Shown in pieces: positions 26,120 through 38,474 of a DNA stretch of 64,000 nucleotides; the first letter of the stretch is position 1; every line of letters begins with the position of its first letter. This stretch comes from Gossypium raimondii (Eukaryota > Streptophyta > Magnoliopsida > Malvales > Malvaceae). The notes beneath the pieces are model-generated. The model did no database searches. It was not told where the DNA came from and worked only from the letters and a program-made list of their open reading frames with translations. The stretch spans positions 4,559,501 to 4,623,500 of the forward strand of contig NC_068577.1 of assembly GCF_025698545.1 (NCBI RefSeq). The letters run 5' to 3'. A program made the translations under genes and the position numbers.

Positions 26120-27337
26120 TAGGGGTGAGCATTCGATCGAATCGAATCGAAAATTTTCGAGTTAATCAAGTTTTCGAATCTCATTTTATCATCTTAACTT
26201 TATTTGAAGTTTTCTCGAATCGAGTCGAGTGAGATGGAATTCGAATCGAATCGAATATATTTGTTCGAGTTAAATTTTAAAAAATAATTTTGGGTCCTTA
26301 TAACCATTGTCACCCATCATAATAAAATTTGTCCACCTTAATCAAATTTTTTATTAACTTTCATCGCCTCATAATTTATTTATTAATTTTTATATATTGG
26401 TTAGCTTCTTTGCTTGCTTAGTTGTTTCAATTATCTTTAGATTCTTGTCACTATATATTTTGGAATTAAAATATATATTAAATGTAAAATATGATTTTTA
26501 ATAAAATTATTTTAAAAATAAAATGTGAAATTGATACCAATATAAAATTTTAACACAAATATTTTATGGCATAATTAATAATTCAATTTTAATATAAATA
26601 TTCAATATGACTAAACAATTCAATAATATAAATGATATAAAATGTGAAATTTAATTTAATAATATAAATAGTAGATATAAATAAAATTATTACTATTTAT
26701 GTTTAGTGATTTTTTTTGGGATAATTTTGATTTTTTATTCGAGAGTAAAGGGTGAGAAGTAAAAGTTTTGGGGAAAAATAAAAAGTTTTGGGGAATAAAA
26801 GTTTGAGGGAAAGTAAATAGGGGAGAGTAAAATTTTGGAGGGAAAATATTAAAAAAAATTTTGAGGGGGGAGGGTTTGGGATAGATGAGAGGTGGGATGG
26901 GAAGGGAATAAAAGTTTAGGGGAAAAGTGAGAGAGAGTAAAAATTTTGGGGGAAACTAAAAGGTTTTGAGGGTTTTTGAGAGTAAAATTTTGAGAAAAAG
27001 TAAATGGGAGAGTAAAATTTTGGTGGGAAATGGATTTTGGGTAGATTGGTGGGTTGGGAGGGGAGGGGAGGAAAAATTTTGGGGGAAAGTGGGAAGGAGT
27101 AAAAGTTTTGAAGGAAAAGTAAAAAGGTTTGGGAGTTTGGGGTAAAAATGTAAAATATTATAGTTTGATATTCGAATTATTCGAATTCGAAAACTCAACT
27201 CGATTCGAACTCGGAATTCGATAAAAAATTCGAGTTGGTTCGAATAACTCGATTAACTCGAATAACTCAATTCGTTTAACTCGAAATTCGAATTTTTTTC
27301 AATTTTTTCAAGTCGAATCGAGTTTTGCTTACCCCTA
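26120..27337. mobile_element. hAT-type non-autonomous element with 8-bp target duplication
   Basis: The ends are TAGGGGTGAGCA and TGCTTACCCCTA (inverted, one mismatch). It is flanked by a perfect 8-bp duplication ATGATGAT (26112-26119 and 27338-27345), the hAT hallmark. Both subterminal regions are dense in TCGAATCGA and TTCGAGTTAA words, probably transposase-binding repeats. The 1218-bp interior has no transposase. It is split into an AT-rich part (26280-26740) and a nearly C-free part (26741-27160). It sits inside the inverted LTR and is therefore the youngest layer of the nest. Confidence 0.88.
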
Positions 27338-30300
27338 ATGATGATGTTGGAGATATTTTAGATTAATTAAATAAATATTAGTTTATTAATATTTTAATTT
27401 GATTTTTAAATGATATTTTTTATTATTTTATTATTTTATTTAGTATATATATAAGAAAAGGAAGATGAAGAATCATCCAACCCACCATTTTTCCCATGCA
27501 CCAACATGAGAAAAAGAGAGAAAGAAAGTAAGTTTTTCTTTCTTTACAATTTGGTCCTTCCACCAAAAATTCACCATTTTCATCTAGAAATCAAAAGAAT
27601 TTCCATATCCATCAAGAGAGAAAGATAACAAGGAGACTATATGGAGCTAGAATATCAAGTTAGATTCAAGAAATAGAAGTTGAAGGAGAGAGAAAATTAA
27701 GTTAAAGATTGAAATCAATATGACAAGATAAGAACATCAAGATTTTAATATATTTTTAAGTTTGATATTATTGAAAAATTATGAAAATGATGTTAATGTA
27801 AAGTTTTCGTATATATGGTCCTATGTTCTTGATATGTTAGTGAAGAGAAAATAGGAGAAAGTGATGAAAAGTAGTGTAGAGAAAGAAAATAAGGGTGTTA
27901 TAAACATGGTAATAAACATCTTGCAAGAAAAGCTTTTGGACAGAACAAGAGGCTAACTTTGAAAAATTACAATAAATTATGGAAATCAAATTAGAGGATG
28001 AACAAAATATGGAATTAAAGCTTATTAAGTCTAGTTTCTCATAGAAGAAATGACGTAAGTAATGGAATTGTAAATCATGAGATATAATAAATTTGAATAA
28101 AATCATAAAAAAATTGAATAAAAATAATTAGAGGCTTAAATTTATATGTTTAAAATCCATAATGAGTCTATTTTCAATAGAAATAAACAAAACATCATCC
28201 AAATTCTGTACAAAGAGATAATTAATTTTTAGTGAAGAGGGGTCGGAATTGTCAAACATTGAAACAGGGGAAACTTTAAAGAATAAACTGTACTTATTGG
28301 CTAAACCAAAAATTCTAAAAATTTTATGATAAAAATATATGTGAGTCTAGTTTCAGATGAAATTTGCGGATCTCAATTCGAAGTTCTGTAGCTTAAGATA
28401 TAATTAATTTAGTGACTATGACTCAAGTGAACAGCTTGTTATGAGTAAACAAGTAAATAGTTGTATTATGTATATATCAAGGATGTGGAATGGAGTGGAG
28501 GAGGAGGAAAATATATGTGAATATTCAGCTAATATGAGTTTATTTTAAAATAGCTAATTTACATGTTTTAGGTTCAGGACTAAATTGAATAAAAGTAAAA
28601 TTTTAAGGGTAATTTTGTAAAATGTAAAAATGACCAAATTGCATGAAATGAATTTTTTATTATTTAAATTAATAAATTGAATGAAATATTAATTTAGATC
28701 AAGATTGGGTGGAAATTGAGAAATTAGAAAATTACCAAAATGTCCCTAAGTTTTGATATTTTTGTAATTTAGCCCAGTAAGTTCGTGTAACTTTAATTAT
28801 ATTTTTAAATGCTTGAAATATATGTTATTGAAGTGAATATGATTTGAATGTTCATTATATGAAAAGTGATGAAACATTGATATATTTGATAAAAAGAGGA
28901 AGAAATTCGATGGATCTCTGAAAAGGAATTAACGATAAAAAGGATCTAGCCCGGACGGGTGATCTTATCCTGATATAGCCTTCCCGAAGAATATGTGGAA
29001 AATGGATTTAGCCCGGACGGGTAATCGAATTAGGGTCTGAATTTAGCCTGGACTGGTAATTCAGATCCAAGCTCATTAGAGTAATTGTCATTGTAGGGGA
29101 TTTAGCCTGGACTGGTAATCCTGACAATACTCTATGAGTTTATATTACAGGGGATTTAGCTTGGACTGGTAATCCCGCTGTAAGGATGAGGTTCTCTGGA
29201 GTGTGCTCTCTGAAATGGAAATGTGAGCACATGAATATGAATTGACGGACTCGGATTTGTACACTAAAAGTGTACCTCTGATAATCTATCGAATTTCTGA
29301 GAAATTCAACATGATAAATATGGAAAATAATAAGGGTAATAGAAAACATGGAATTGAATTATTATTGGAAATATATTATCGAATTTAATACCTAGTTTGG
29401 ATTGAACGCGGGATTGAGTACAATCGTTCTGTGCCAAAGGATGAATTGACGGATAAGACCGTAACTGGGTTATGGCATTACAAATGTAAAGGATGAATTG
29501 ATGGCAAATTACCTAAGTAAACCAAGGTTCAGAATTTGTTGCGGACTTTCGTGTTTACTATCTGTTTAGCTCTCATGAGCTTAAGTTCAGCCTTCGGGCT
29601 TCTGAAAACGATGTACTCATATCCGTATGGTGTTCTTCGAAAGTTGTTCTTCGAAAGGTAAAATATCGGGAGTTGTCTTGAATGGTAATATAATTATTTA
29701 TATGATGCATTGAATTGGTAAGTATTTAAGTGAAAATATGCTACTGCTTATGAAAAAGTATTAAGATTTAAATTAAGCAATTTTCTTATGAAATGACTTA
29801 TCATGTGATTAGTTCGGGAAAGGCTTTGGGTAAATGCACTAGCTTGTGACCATGGTTGATTGATATGTTTATGACTTGTGTTACATGCATATGTAACAAG
29901 CGTGGAAAGTAAAGAAATGCAAATGAAAATAAAGAAATTATCAAGAGTTAAAGTTATATAAAATCCTACTAAGTTTGGGATAATATGTTTAAGTGATACT
30001 GTGGATTTATTCACCTTGTAAGTTGATGAATATAGCTTCATGGGTATTGTGGTATTGATATTGGGTTATCCTTGATATGTATAGATTTCATATTTTAAAA
30101 GAACTAATATGATTAAAGACTACACGAGCTTACTAAGCATTCATTGCTTACATATTTTGTTTTTTATTTACCCTACAGATTATCGGAAGCTCGATTGGGT
30201 TAGAAACCTGTCAGAGATATATCACACTATTTATTGGTTTTATCGGTAATTTTGGATGATTTGATTCTAGTTATAATGGCATGTATAAGTTAATTTAGCC

Positions 30301-31052
30301 AACATTGGCTCATTAATATTTTGATTTTGGTTGGTTTCAAATATGAATGCTAGATGAAATGAAATGTCTGAAAATTAATTTGTAAATTTCGGTAATGCTC
30401 CGTAACCCTGTTCTGGCGACGGATTCAAGTTAGGGGTGTTACACCACAAATATCATAATTTCTCTAAATTTCCACATGGGTAATCTACTAAAGTTCCAAA
30501 AATATTAAGTTTAATTGAAAACAATCAAATTACTCCAAAAAAATTAAGCTTCAAGGCCGAATAGTGCTTACCCTTTTCTTTCTTCTCCAAATCGGCATGC
30601 AAAGAGATGAAGCTTTAATTTTGTTTCTCTTTCCTTTTTCTTCCCCCACAACTCTATTTGTTTCTTTTATTTTATTCATATTTTCATTTTTATTATAACT
30701 TTAACATAATCACTAATTTAAACATTATCACACAATTAACATATATTACATATATATAATTCCCTCATAATTATCCACTAACCAAAACTCATCAAATTAA
30801 TGGACTATTTATTTAAATAGTCCCTTACTCTAATCCCACTTTTAAATTTACTAACTAATTACTAATTTATCACCCACTTAATTTAGTCACTGTACTTAAC
30901 TGAACACTAATAATTAAAACTATCAAACTATCATTCAAATCACTTCTAAAATAACTCCAAATAGAATATTTATAAGTCCGATCTGCGAAGACGAAGTCCC
31001 AAAAATATGCTTCCCGACACCCCTGACTTACGGGTGATAAATATAGACTAAC

Positions 31053-32400
31053 AACAAAATCTAACCTAAAAATAATTACTTAAATCTTTGGGTCACATAT
31101 ATATTTTTTGTTCAAACTATAATATACACCCATATAGGTAGTGTATTGTACTGGTCAAAATAATGGTCATAAAACATGCTCAAATTTGTCCAAAGCTGAC
31201 CAAATATTGTTTGCCTACAAATTACAAATGCCACTTGCACATAAATTTTGCCAATTTGCTGAGGCAGCTTTTAGATCCAAACAACCACAAGCATCCCAAA
31301 GACTTGGTTGATTCACCTTCATTTTGCTTATCCTTACCATAAACTCATACTGTAGGATAAAATCAAATTTAGCCCCTAGACTTGACATCTTACTTAACAT
31401 TTGGTTCACGTTAGTTTCCGAACTTGACAATTTTCTTTTTCAATTTGGATGCTAAATTTGGATTTCTAAATTATTTAAAAAAAATTGTGTTCTTTTAGAT
31501 TTTACATATATTTAAAATTTTCAAATAATAATATATAATAATCTTAAAATATCACATCATCACATTTAAAAGATAAAATTAAAAAATTAAGTTTATCCTT
31601 AATAATTTTATTAAGTATAGTTGGCCACTTTGTTTAGCCTGCCAAACTAGAATGCCCACTTTTAAAATAGTAAATATAGTGAAGATGGAAACATTGATCT
31701 ATTATATTATAAGCTTTTGTGTAACTGAGGCTGCTAATTCTTTAATAATTCATTTTTTGGCAATAAGCATAGATATTAGGTATTGATAGATACCTTAGCC
31801 AAAAGGCTGAGATAACAAAAACAAATTTATACTTATGCCACTTGGATCGAGTCAATTTGAATTTGAATTTTAAAATTTTGATAAATTTAAATTTAGATTA
31901 TTTCGATTTTTATCATTCTAGTTAAATTCAGATTATTTTGGATCAATTTAAGTATGGGTTGAACTAATTCAAGTTATTAATTTTTGTCGAATCAAGTTGT
32001 GTCGAGTTTAAATTCTAATTAACCCAGCCAAAATTTAAGGCTCAAGTTAAGACTGCGAATTTAGTTATACTTCATTAATTAATTCTGAACGTAAAAGCAT
32101 GAGATATTATGTTATTTCGTTCTCGAGATACGAGTATGTTTGATATTTATTTAATTATTTATTTTATATTTCATAACTCAGAAATATTAATATTTTATAA
32201 AATTTAATAACCCAAACAACGTGAAATAATTAGACTTATAGAGAGCAATATAAATCAGACATCACTGAATTAGTCAAATACTTAGATGTATTTTTTATTA
32301 ATAAAAGATAATGTTAATAATTTGATTGGTACATGTAAATTAAAGTTTTAATGTAGAAGTAGCGGTCCATATATATTTACCTTGCCATTATATATGGCTT
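31053..32400. other. Gene-free intergenic DNA
   Basis: Anonymous AT-rich sequence. A 71-codon minus-strand frame at 31215-31430 includes codons spelling WDACGCLDL...NWQNLCASGICNL, but I recognise no domain and see no splice partners. The part at 31835-32045 is rich in TCGAGT/TTCGAATT-like words and may be a decayed hAT-type end. Confidence 0.35.
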
Positions 32401-32409
32401 CAAATACAA

Positions 32410-34607
32410 ACACATGTTTATATGTATATACCAAACCAACATTACATTTATAACCTCATTTACAATCCATCCACAAAATAACTATCATTTAGACATCCTA
32501 GATACATGCCGACACAAAAGATAAACATCACCACGTTTGAGTTCGGAGTCATTGTTGGATGCTGAATCGGCGATCAAAAGTGAAGTATCTAACCTGCGCA
32601 TGGAAAAACAAAACTGTACGTCAACTAAAACTCAGTGGTATTTCTATAATCCGGATATTTAAAGACAAGAGATTACAAATGTATAATTGAAATATAAACA
32701 CATATTAATATTTAAAAATCACAACTACTATATGTCAACTCTTTGAATTCATACATAATAGCATATCATTTCATACTATATTCAACTTACACATGCTATC
32801 ATATATCATTTGTTTCACAAATATCCCAATTCTCGTACTTGCTATATAAATAGCTTTTCACAATTTGATTCACATTTCGTTTAAACAATGGGATTATCCA
32901 TTCCATATCCACTTTATGAGTACATAACTCATGTATCTCATTTAATCACAACATATCTCATTTTCATGTTTCAAATCACTATCCCATTTTCAATTCTCAT
33001 ACAGTATCATCTAATATCAATCATAGAACTGTTTTATTTAATTATCCCTATTAACACGACTTGGACTAGGACGGATACACGGGTCCAACCAACACACCAG
33101 TTTGGCACCCTGTGCCTCATCGGATAAATTCGAAGTAATAACTGCGCCCAGCGCTATATAAATTTGACACCTAGTGTCTCATCGGTTAAATCGAAGTACA
33201 TTGGCACCCAATGCCTCATCGACTTGAAGTCGAAGAAATCTCTGAACTCTTCCTATCTTATGGCATGCCATCTATATCTGTTTCAGCCTGATACAGTTAA
33301 TAGGATTTAATTTCACATTTTGGATATAACCAATATCCAATACTAATTTTTCATATAATCACATATATACACGTGAATTAAATTCAATCTATAATAATCA
33401 ATGTCCAACTTTCACATTAACACATATATTCATTTCAATTTAATAATCAATACATTCAGTATGTATGTACCAATTCAATCCATTTCAATCAATTATCAAA
33501 ATGTCAATTACTCACCTCAACACTTACCATATGCATTAAATTGAATTATAACAATTAACAACTAAGTTCGGATTATAGAAATACTAACTGTGAATTCTGA
33601 GTTATTTGACGTCGATTTTATCTTTCCCCTGTTTAGTCGAGGATTCCGGTATGACATTAGCTACAGAATTAAAACAATTAAAATTCATCAATATAACATA
33701 ACTCAATTTCATATTGAATATTTCAATTTTTACTCAATATTTGCTTAAATTTCAATTTAGTCTCTAAACCAAGACTAATTTTTATCTTCACATTTAATTC
33801 TATATTTTCATACAAATTCCACTTTAAACTAAATTTAACTTCCTATTTTCACTTAAACCCTAAATTTCAAAATTTCACAATTTAGTCTCTAATACTCAAA
33901 TTTTACAATTTGTTCTACAATTTAATCTTTTTCCAGTTCTAACTTAAAATCTATCAATTTAATCCCTAATATTAAAATTATTCAACATTAACAATATTTA
34001 AAAACTTAATAATTGCTAAAATTTTAACATGAGTCGGGTAACCCTAGACACCGAGATTTCAAAAACATAAAAATTACAAGAAAAGAAGACTAAATTGACT
34101 AACCAATTAAACTTTGAAAATTTAGAAACTTGGCCGTGCGTCTCTTCTTTCTCCCTTTCTTTCTTTCTTTCTCTTTTCCTTTCTTTCTAATTTGTATGTC
34201 TTTTATTACTTTTTTTATTATACTTTAAATTATTATTATATAATATATATACATTTACTTAATTATTAAGTTTCTTAATATTATAATATATTTTAACTTT
34301 AACTATTAGAATATATAAAATAAATTTACACATATAAGTCACTAATACCGTCCACTTAATGGAATTAGGTATAATTGCTTTTTAGTCCCTTTAATTATTC
34401 TTTAATTTATAATTCAACTTTCACCCTATACACAATTTAGTCCTTATACCTAATTACTTTTAATTCAAGTAAATTCACTTAACCGAAACCTAATTAAGTA
34501 CACAACTAGCTTTGTAAATATTTGTTAAAAATATTTATGAGCCCGATATACTTGAACGGAGTTCCGGGAATGCACTTTCCAACATTCCTGACTATCAGGT
34601 CGTTACA
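32410..34607 (+). mobile_element. LTR related to the outer LTR, 5' end lost
   Basis: The block at 32500-32600 (TACATGCCGACACAAAAGAT...TATCTAACCTGC) matches 21560-21665 of the outer LTR. The GGCACCCTGTGCCTCATCGG units at 33100-33230 match its tandem array. It ends GGTCGTTACA at 34607. The 5' end is not recognisable, so no target duplication can be checked. There is a pyrimidine-rich run at 34141-34188. No coding sequence. Confidence 0.65.
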
Positions 34608-35539
34608 GAAGTGTTATCCATGTGGCAATCCACGTGTACATCAATAAAGTTAAAAAATGTTAATTTTTCATCCATTTTAGGGTGACTGACAAAAAACGCA
34701 AGTTTAAGGGTTAAAAAAATACAAAAAAACTAAATGAAGAGCTAAAATAATATTTTTTTTTTGTAAAGTTAGAGGATCAAAAAAATTATTATTCCAATAA
34801 ATTTTGATCGCAGTTGGCAAATACAGCAATGTACGAAAACTTGGGATAGTTGCTATGCGACCCATGGCCATCCCAAGCATTATGGGCATTTGTCGTATGG
34901 TATTTGATAGGATTAAGGTCTCTATGGGCGTTAACTTTCAGTGCGATGCGTTTAGTTATTTTTTATCTCATATTACAGTATCGTTACAACTTCTAATCTC
35001 ATTGTTATTATTGTTTTTATACTGATCGCAAGTAAATACACCGCCCATTCAAAAATGCCTAGAACATGTTCTGCTCAAGACATCTCAGGTTCTTATGCCG
35101 GGGATATGCCTTCTTTTCTTTTTAATAAAATTCTTCTTTTGGTGATAAAAATAATAAGATTTTGTTACCAGAATTCCACTATATGTGTAAGTCCTAGCAA
35201 CGTCGCCTCCTCCCCAGTTTGTAATCTAAAAAAATAATATCTCGAGTAAAAAATCAAATATCAATCCAAATTAATGTGTAAGCAGGGACTTTAGCCCCGG
35301 AAATGAAAAATTTTCTAATATTTATAAAAATTTCAAATTTTATATTTTTAAAAAAATTCTAAAAATATATTAAAAAAAGTTAAAAGTTTTAAAATTTTTA
35401 AAATAATAATTTTGAGGACCTAATTAATGATACAAATTTATCATACTCAAATATTTTTTTATTTGAACAATTTTGAATATATATATTGTTTCAAATTTAC
35501 GTGCTCTAACATGGAAGTAGTCATATTGTAACAATATTT
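34608..35539. other. Unclassified intergenic DNA
   Basis: Contains a less AT-rich patch (34800-35230) with two short open frames of 73 and 60 codons and no domain. A GATCGCA.GT..AAATAC phrase occurs at 34807 and again near 35025, which suggests a small anonymous repeat. I see no gene. Confidence 0.3.
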
Positions 35540-35711
35540 TTATTTGACATGTTTAATTTTTTTTAATTTAACTTGAACAATTTCACTCGATTCGACTCGA
35601 ATTTCATTTCACTCGACCTGATTCGAAAATTTCAAATTGAGTTAGGATGATAAAATAGAACTCAATTAACTCGAAATTTTTTCACTTGATTCGATCAAAC
35701 ACTCGCCCCTA
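35540..35711 (-). mobile_element. Fragment of the hAT-type family (one end)
   Basis: Read on the minus strand it starts TAGGGGCGAGTGTTTGATCG and follows the first about 170 bases of the element at 26120 almost word for word (TTTTATCATC.TAACT, GGTCGAGTGA.ATG.AATTCGA). The other end is missing. Confidence 0.65.
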
Positions 35712-37307
35712 AATTTATACATACGAAACTTTGATTGTGGTTCAAATGTATACATGAACCTTTAATTTTGATTCAATCATACACATTTAAAGAAATAAAT
35801 GCACTGGTTTATTTTTATATTGGATAAATATAAATATTTCTGTATGCAATATATAAACATAAAATTAAATGATGCTATATCAATAATTATGTTAATGATT
35901 TATAAAATTGAATCAAATCAAAATTTTATATATATATAATTACAGATTAAATCAAAATTCACGTATAATTTTTAAGTTTATCCCTTGAATAAAAACGTGT
36001 AAAGAAAACTATGTGTGATTTACGTAACATTTTTCTCAATGTTTATTATGCCTTCCCGGTTTGTTAATGCTTTAATTATAAATAAATAAACACATGTTGG
36101 CACACCTTTTAAATTTACACACATTGTTAAACAAACATTTTACACATAACCAACTTATGAGCCTTATTTAATTTCCTCCCACACGCAATAAACACTAAAT
36201 CTATATTATATTCCTCGAATTTCGGTCATTTTTAATTTAAATTCTCGTAATCTTATACGGTAAATATATTATCATATGTATTGTTATTTTAATTAATAAA
36301 TTTAACAATTAATTTTTAAAGTAATAGAAACTAAATCTATAGCTCACGTATAATGCGGGGTTAATAGCTATTTAATTGTTATTGTTGGGGATCGACCCGA
36401 TTAAGTAACGAACAAGTAAAAATTGCGGAAGAACGAAGAGTACAAAGATGGAGATAACAAACTAAATCTCGAAACCCAAAAAATAAAGAACTCTCAAAAC
36501 GTAAACACAAAATTCTCTAAAAGTGTTATGAGTTCTAATCTCTAATGAGTGTATTTTCTAAGGTTGTAAAAAAGCTTATTTATAAGCTAAATTTATAGGT
36601 TAACAAATAAACAGAGTTTAACCGAAAAATTATTTCTCAAATTTGACTGAAATAAGAGTTATACTGAACAATTATCGTTCTGGTCAAAACTAAAATTTTG
36701 GAATTCGAGAAGTATAAGAACTGAATTTGACCAAGTTATAGATCATAGAAATTAAATCCTTAACTTACAAGTAGTATAGGGACTAACTGCTTTCTACAAT
36801 TTTTTTAGTTTTTGTTATTCGAGTTTCATTAAAGCTATAACTTTAATGTTTAGGGTTAAGATGAAAAATCAAGTTAAAAACTCCGGTCCAGCATGGTCAG
36901 TATCCGATCAGGGAGAAGTAGAAGAGTTCCTGAAGTTGAAGTGTGTTAACGTAGAGAACATACGGGCGTATAAGACAACTGGAAATTAAGGATTGTTTTA
37001 TTATTTACGTAGAGAAGTAGAACAGACAAACCCTAAAAGTAAACGTGTCTACCTTGAATGTTTCAGTGTTTTGTGTTTTGCCATGTCAGAATATTCAACT
37101 CCCCTTTTGACGGCCGTGTTTGTGGAAAGGAAAATGAGAAGGAAAGTAATCAGGGAAAAGAGAGAGGGACTAAGATAAGATTGAATTGAGAATACAAGGC
37201 TTCTTCCACCCTTTTTCTTTTCAGGATTAACGGTAGGAGTTTTAGGGTTGTATTTTTTGAACAATCTCATTATAAGTTCTAATCATATCTCTATTATTTT
37301 TTCTCAA
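35712..37307. other. Intergenic DNA with LTR-like and MITE remnants
   Basis: At 36384 the text TGTTGGGGATCGACCCGATT looks like the start of a copia-type LTR, followed by roughly 200 bases of compatible sequence. No matching end was found. At 36640-36800 there is a half-copy of the foldback family of 20147-20620, ending TATAGGGACTAACTGC. No gene is supported. The open frames near 37049-37270 lie on both strands of the same low-complexity stretch. Confidence 0.35.
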
Positions 37308-37386
37308 CTGCACTTAAACGCACTCGAATTTATGTTATCTTATATTAGTAACAATGTCCATATTAATCGAGTTAAAACTCAATCGA
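37308..37386 (-). mobile_element. tRNA-derived SINE, copy 4 (partial)
   Basis: Only the tRNA-related half is clear: on the minus strand TCGATTGAG...TTAACTCGATTAATATGG, then AAATTCGAGTGCG at the B-box position. The tail part is decayed. Confidence 0.5.
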
Positions 37387-37389
37387 AAA

Positions 37390-38474
37390 TATTATATTTC
37401 ATTTTTAAGTGTTTTTTCAAAGGAGTGTTGTATTGATCTGAATTTTCAAAATACAATCCCACTAAGTTAAGTTTTAAGCTCGGAGGTGATGACTTAACTA
37501 AAATTTAATAGGGAGTATCTAACATGTCACGAATGTCAATCACCTAAGGCACGCAAAAGGCGGTGCAAGAAAAAGAGAGTATTATTAGGTGTAATTGTAG
37601 GTTTAGTCCCTTTTTTATACTTAAATTCAATATTTAATCTCTATATTTTTTTAACACTAATAAAGATGAGGAACGAAAGTGATAAGGTTAGAACCCAAAT
37701 TAAATGAACATTAAGCATTCAACCCATTTGTAAATTTATTATTGATTGAATCAATATAATTTTAATTTTGTAATTCAATAACAGTTAAAAATTATTACTT
37801 TAATAATTATCGAAATCAAATTATGCAAAATGAAAGAGACTAAAACTGTAATTAAACAGATATGATGATGATGATTATGATCCACTGATCGTGCCAACAT
37901 GTGCATTAAAAGCATTAAACCACATGGGGATGGGGTCGAATGATAGTTAGCCCATTTTTATTTTTCAACTGTGAACCATATCTTCCCTAACATGGCTGCC
38001 TACATCCCTTGCCTGCTGTCCCTTCGCTGTGTTCACGCGGCAAATTCTTCTCAATTTCCGGTTGGAATCTTATCAATAGAGGCAAGCAGGAATCTTGGCA
38101 CTGAAAATAAAAAATTTATCTCTTCAATAAAATTCTGAAGAAGTTTAGTTCTGAACCCCCAAAAAGTTCTGGTATCGATTGACTTTTTCCTTTTCACGGC
38201 ATCCCTGGGAAAGTTGAAGAATAAATAAAAGATTCATTCATATCCATAATCGTAAATGCGAGTTTCAGAAAATGATTTGTTTATATATATATGATATGAA
38301 CCAATGAATTGGCAGCATCTGACTACAATATGGGGATAGATAGATCATAGTTCATGAACAAATGAACAAATTCACTGTACATAACAAATTCATCGAAAAC
38401 AAAATACAAATCCCAGAAAAAATATTGAAAACTAAAAACAAGGTTATCTGAATTTTTCAATTTAATTCTAAATC
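37390..38474. other. 3' flank of the zinc-finger gene
   Basis: Contains the expected 3' UTR of the minus-strand ZAT10-type gene (just below 38475) and anonymous AT-rich sequence. No other coding region was found. Confidence 0.4.

Larger units (their letters stand above)
25584..30443 (-). mobile_element. Inverted LTR nested in the outer LTR, carrying a hAT-type insert
   Basis: On the minus strand it starts TGTAACACCCCTAACTTG near 30443 and ends ATTTTTTGGGGTATTACA at 25584. A perfect 5-bp duplication CCACA flanks it (25579-25583 and 30444-30448). The total is 4860 bp; without the hAT-type insert and its duplication it is about 3.63 kb, some 0.75 kb longer than the two solo LTRs of the family. 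The extra part lies mainly at about 29350-30250. It has five palindrome units (28942-29175). No gag-pol coding was seen, so it is a solo LTR. Confidence 0.85.
20621..31045 (+). mobile_element. Outer LTR, split by two later LTR insertions
   Basis: Starts TGTAACATCCCTAACTCG. The 3' end is decayed and lies near GGGTGATAAATATA. Removing the two inserts and their 5-bp duplications leaves about 2.64 kb, a typical size for this LTR class. AACTA before and GACTA after are a possible target duplication (4 of 5). It carries GGCCGTGTG/CACACG blocks (20865-21060) and a tandem array of roughly 70-bp units (GGATAACC.ACAATAGTTG...GCGCCCAGCGCTAGTC) that is interrupted by the solo LTR at 21928. It is similar to the LTR at 32410-34607. 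No coding region was seen. Confidence 0.7.

Noticed and set aside
26956..27198. 80-codon minus-strand frame in the C-free tract
   Set aside because: An open frame is expected from the skewed composition, since stop codons are rare on that strand. The protein is low-complexity.
31215..31430. 71-codon minus-strand frame with a cysteine/tryptophan-rich end
   Set aside because: No recognisable domain, no splice partners and no clear promoter. It may be a fragment of an unknown repeat.
34704..35237. Three short open frames on both strands
   Set aside because: They overlap one another in opposite directions and have no domain. The patch is probably an anonymous repeat.
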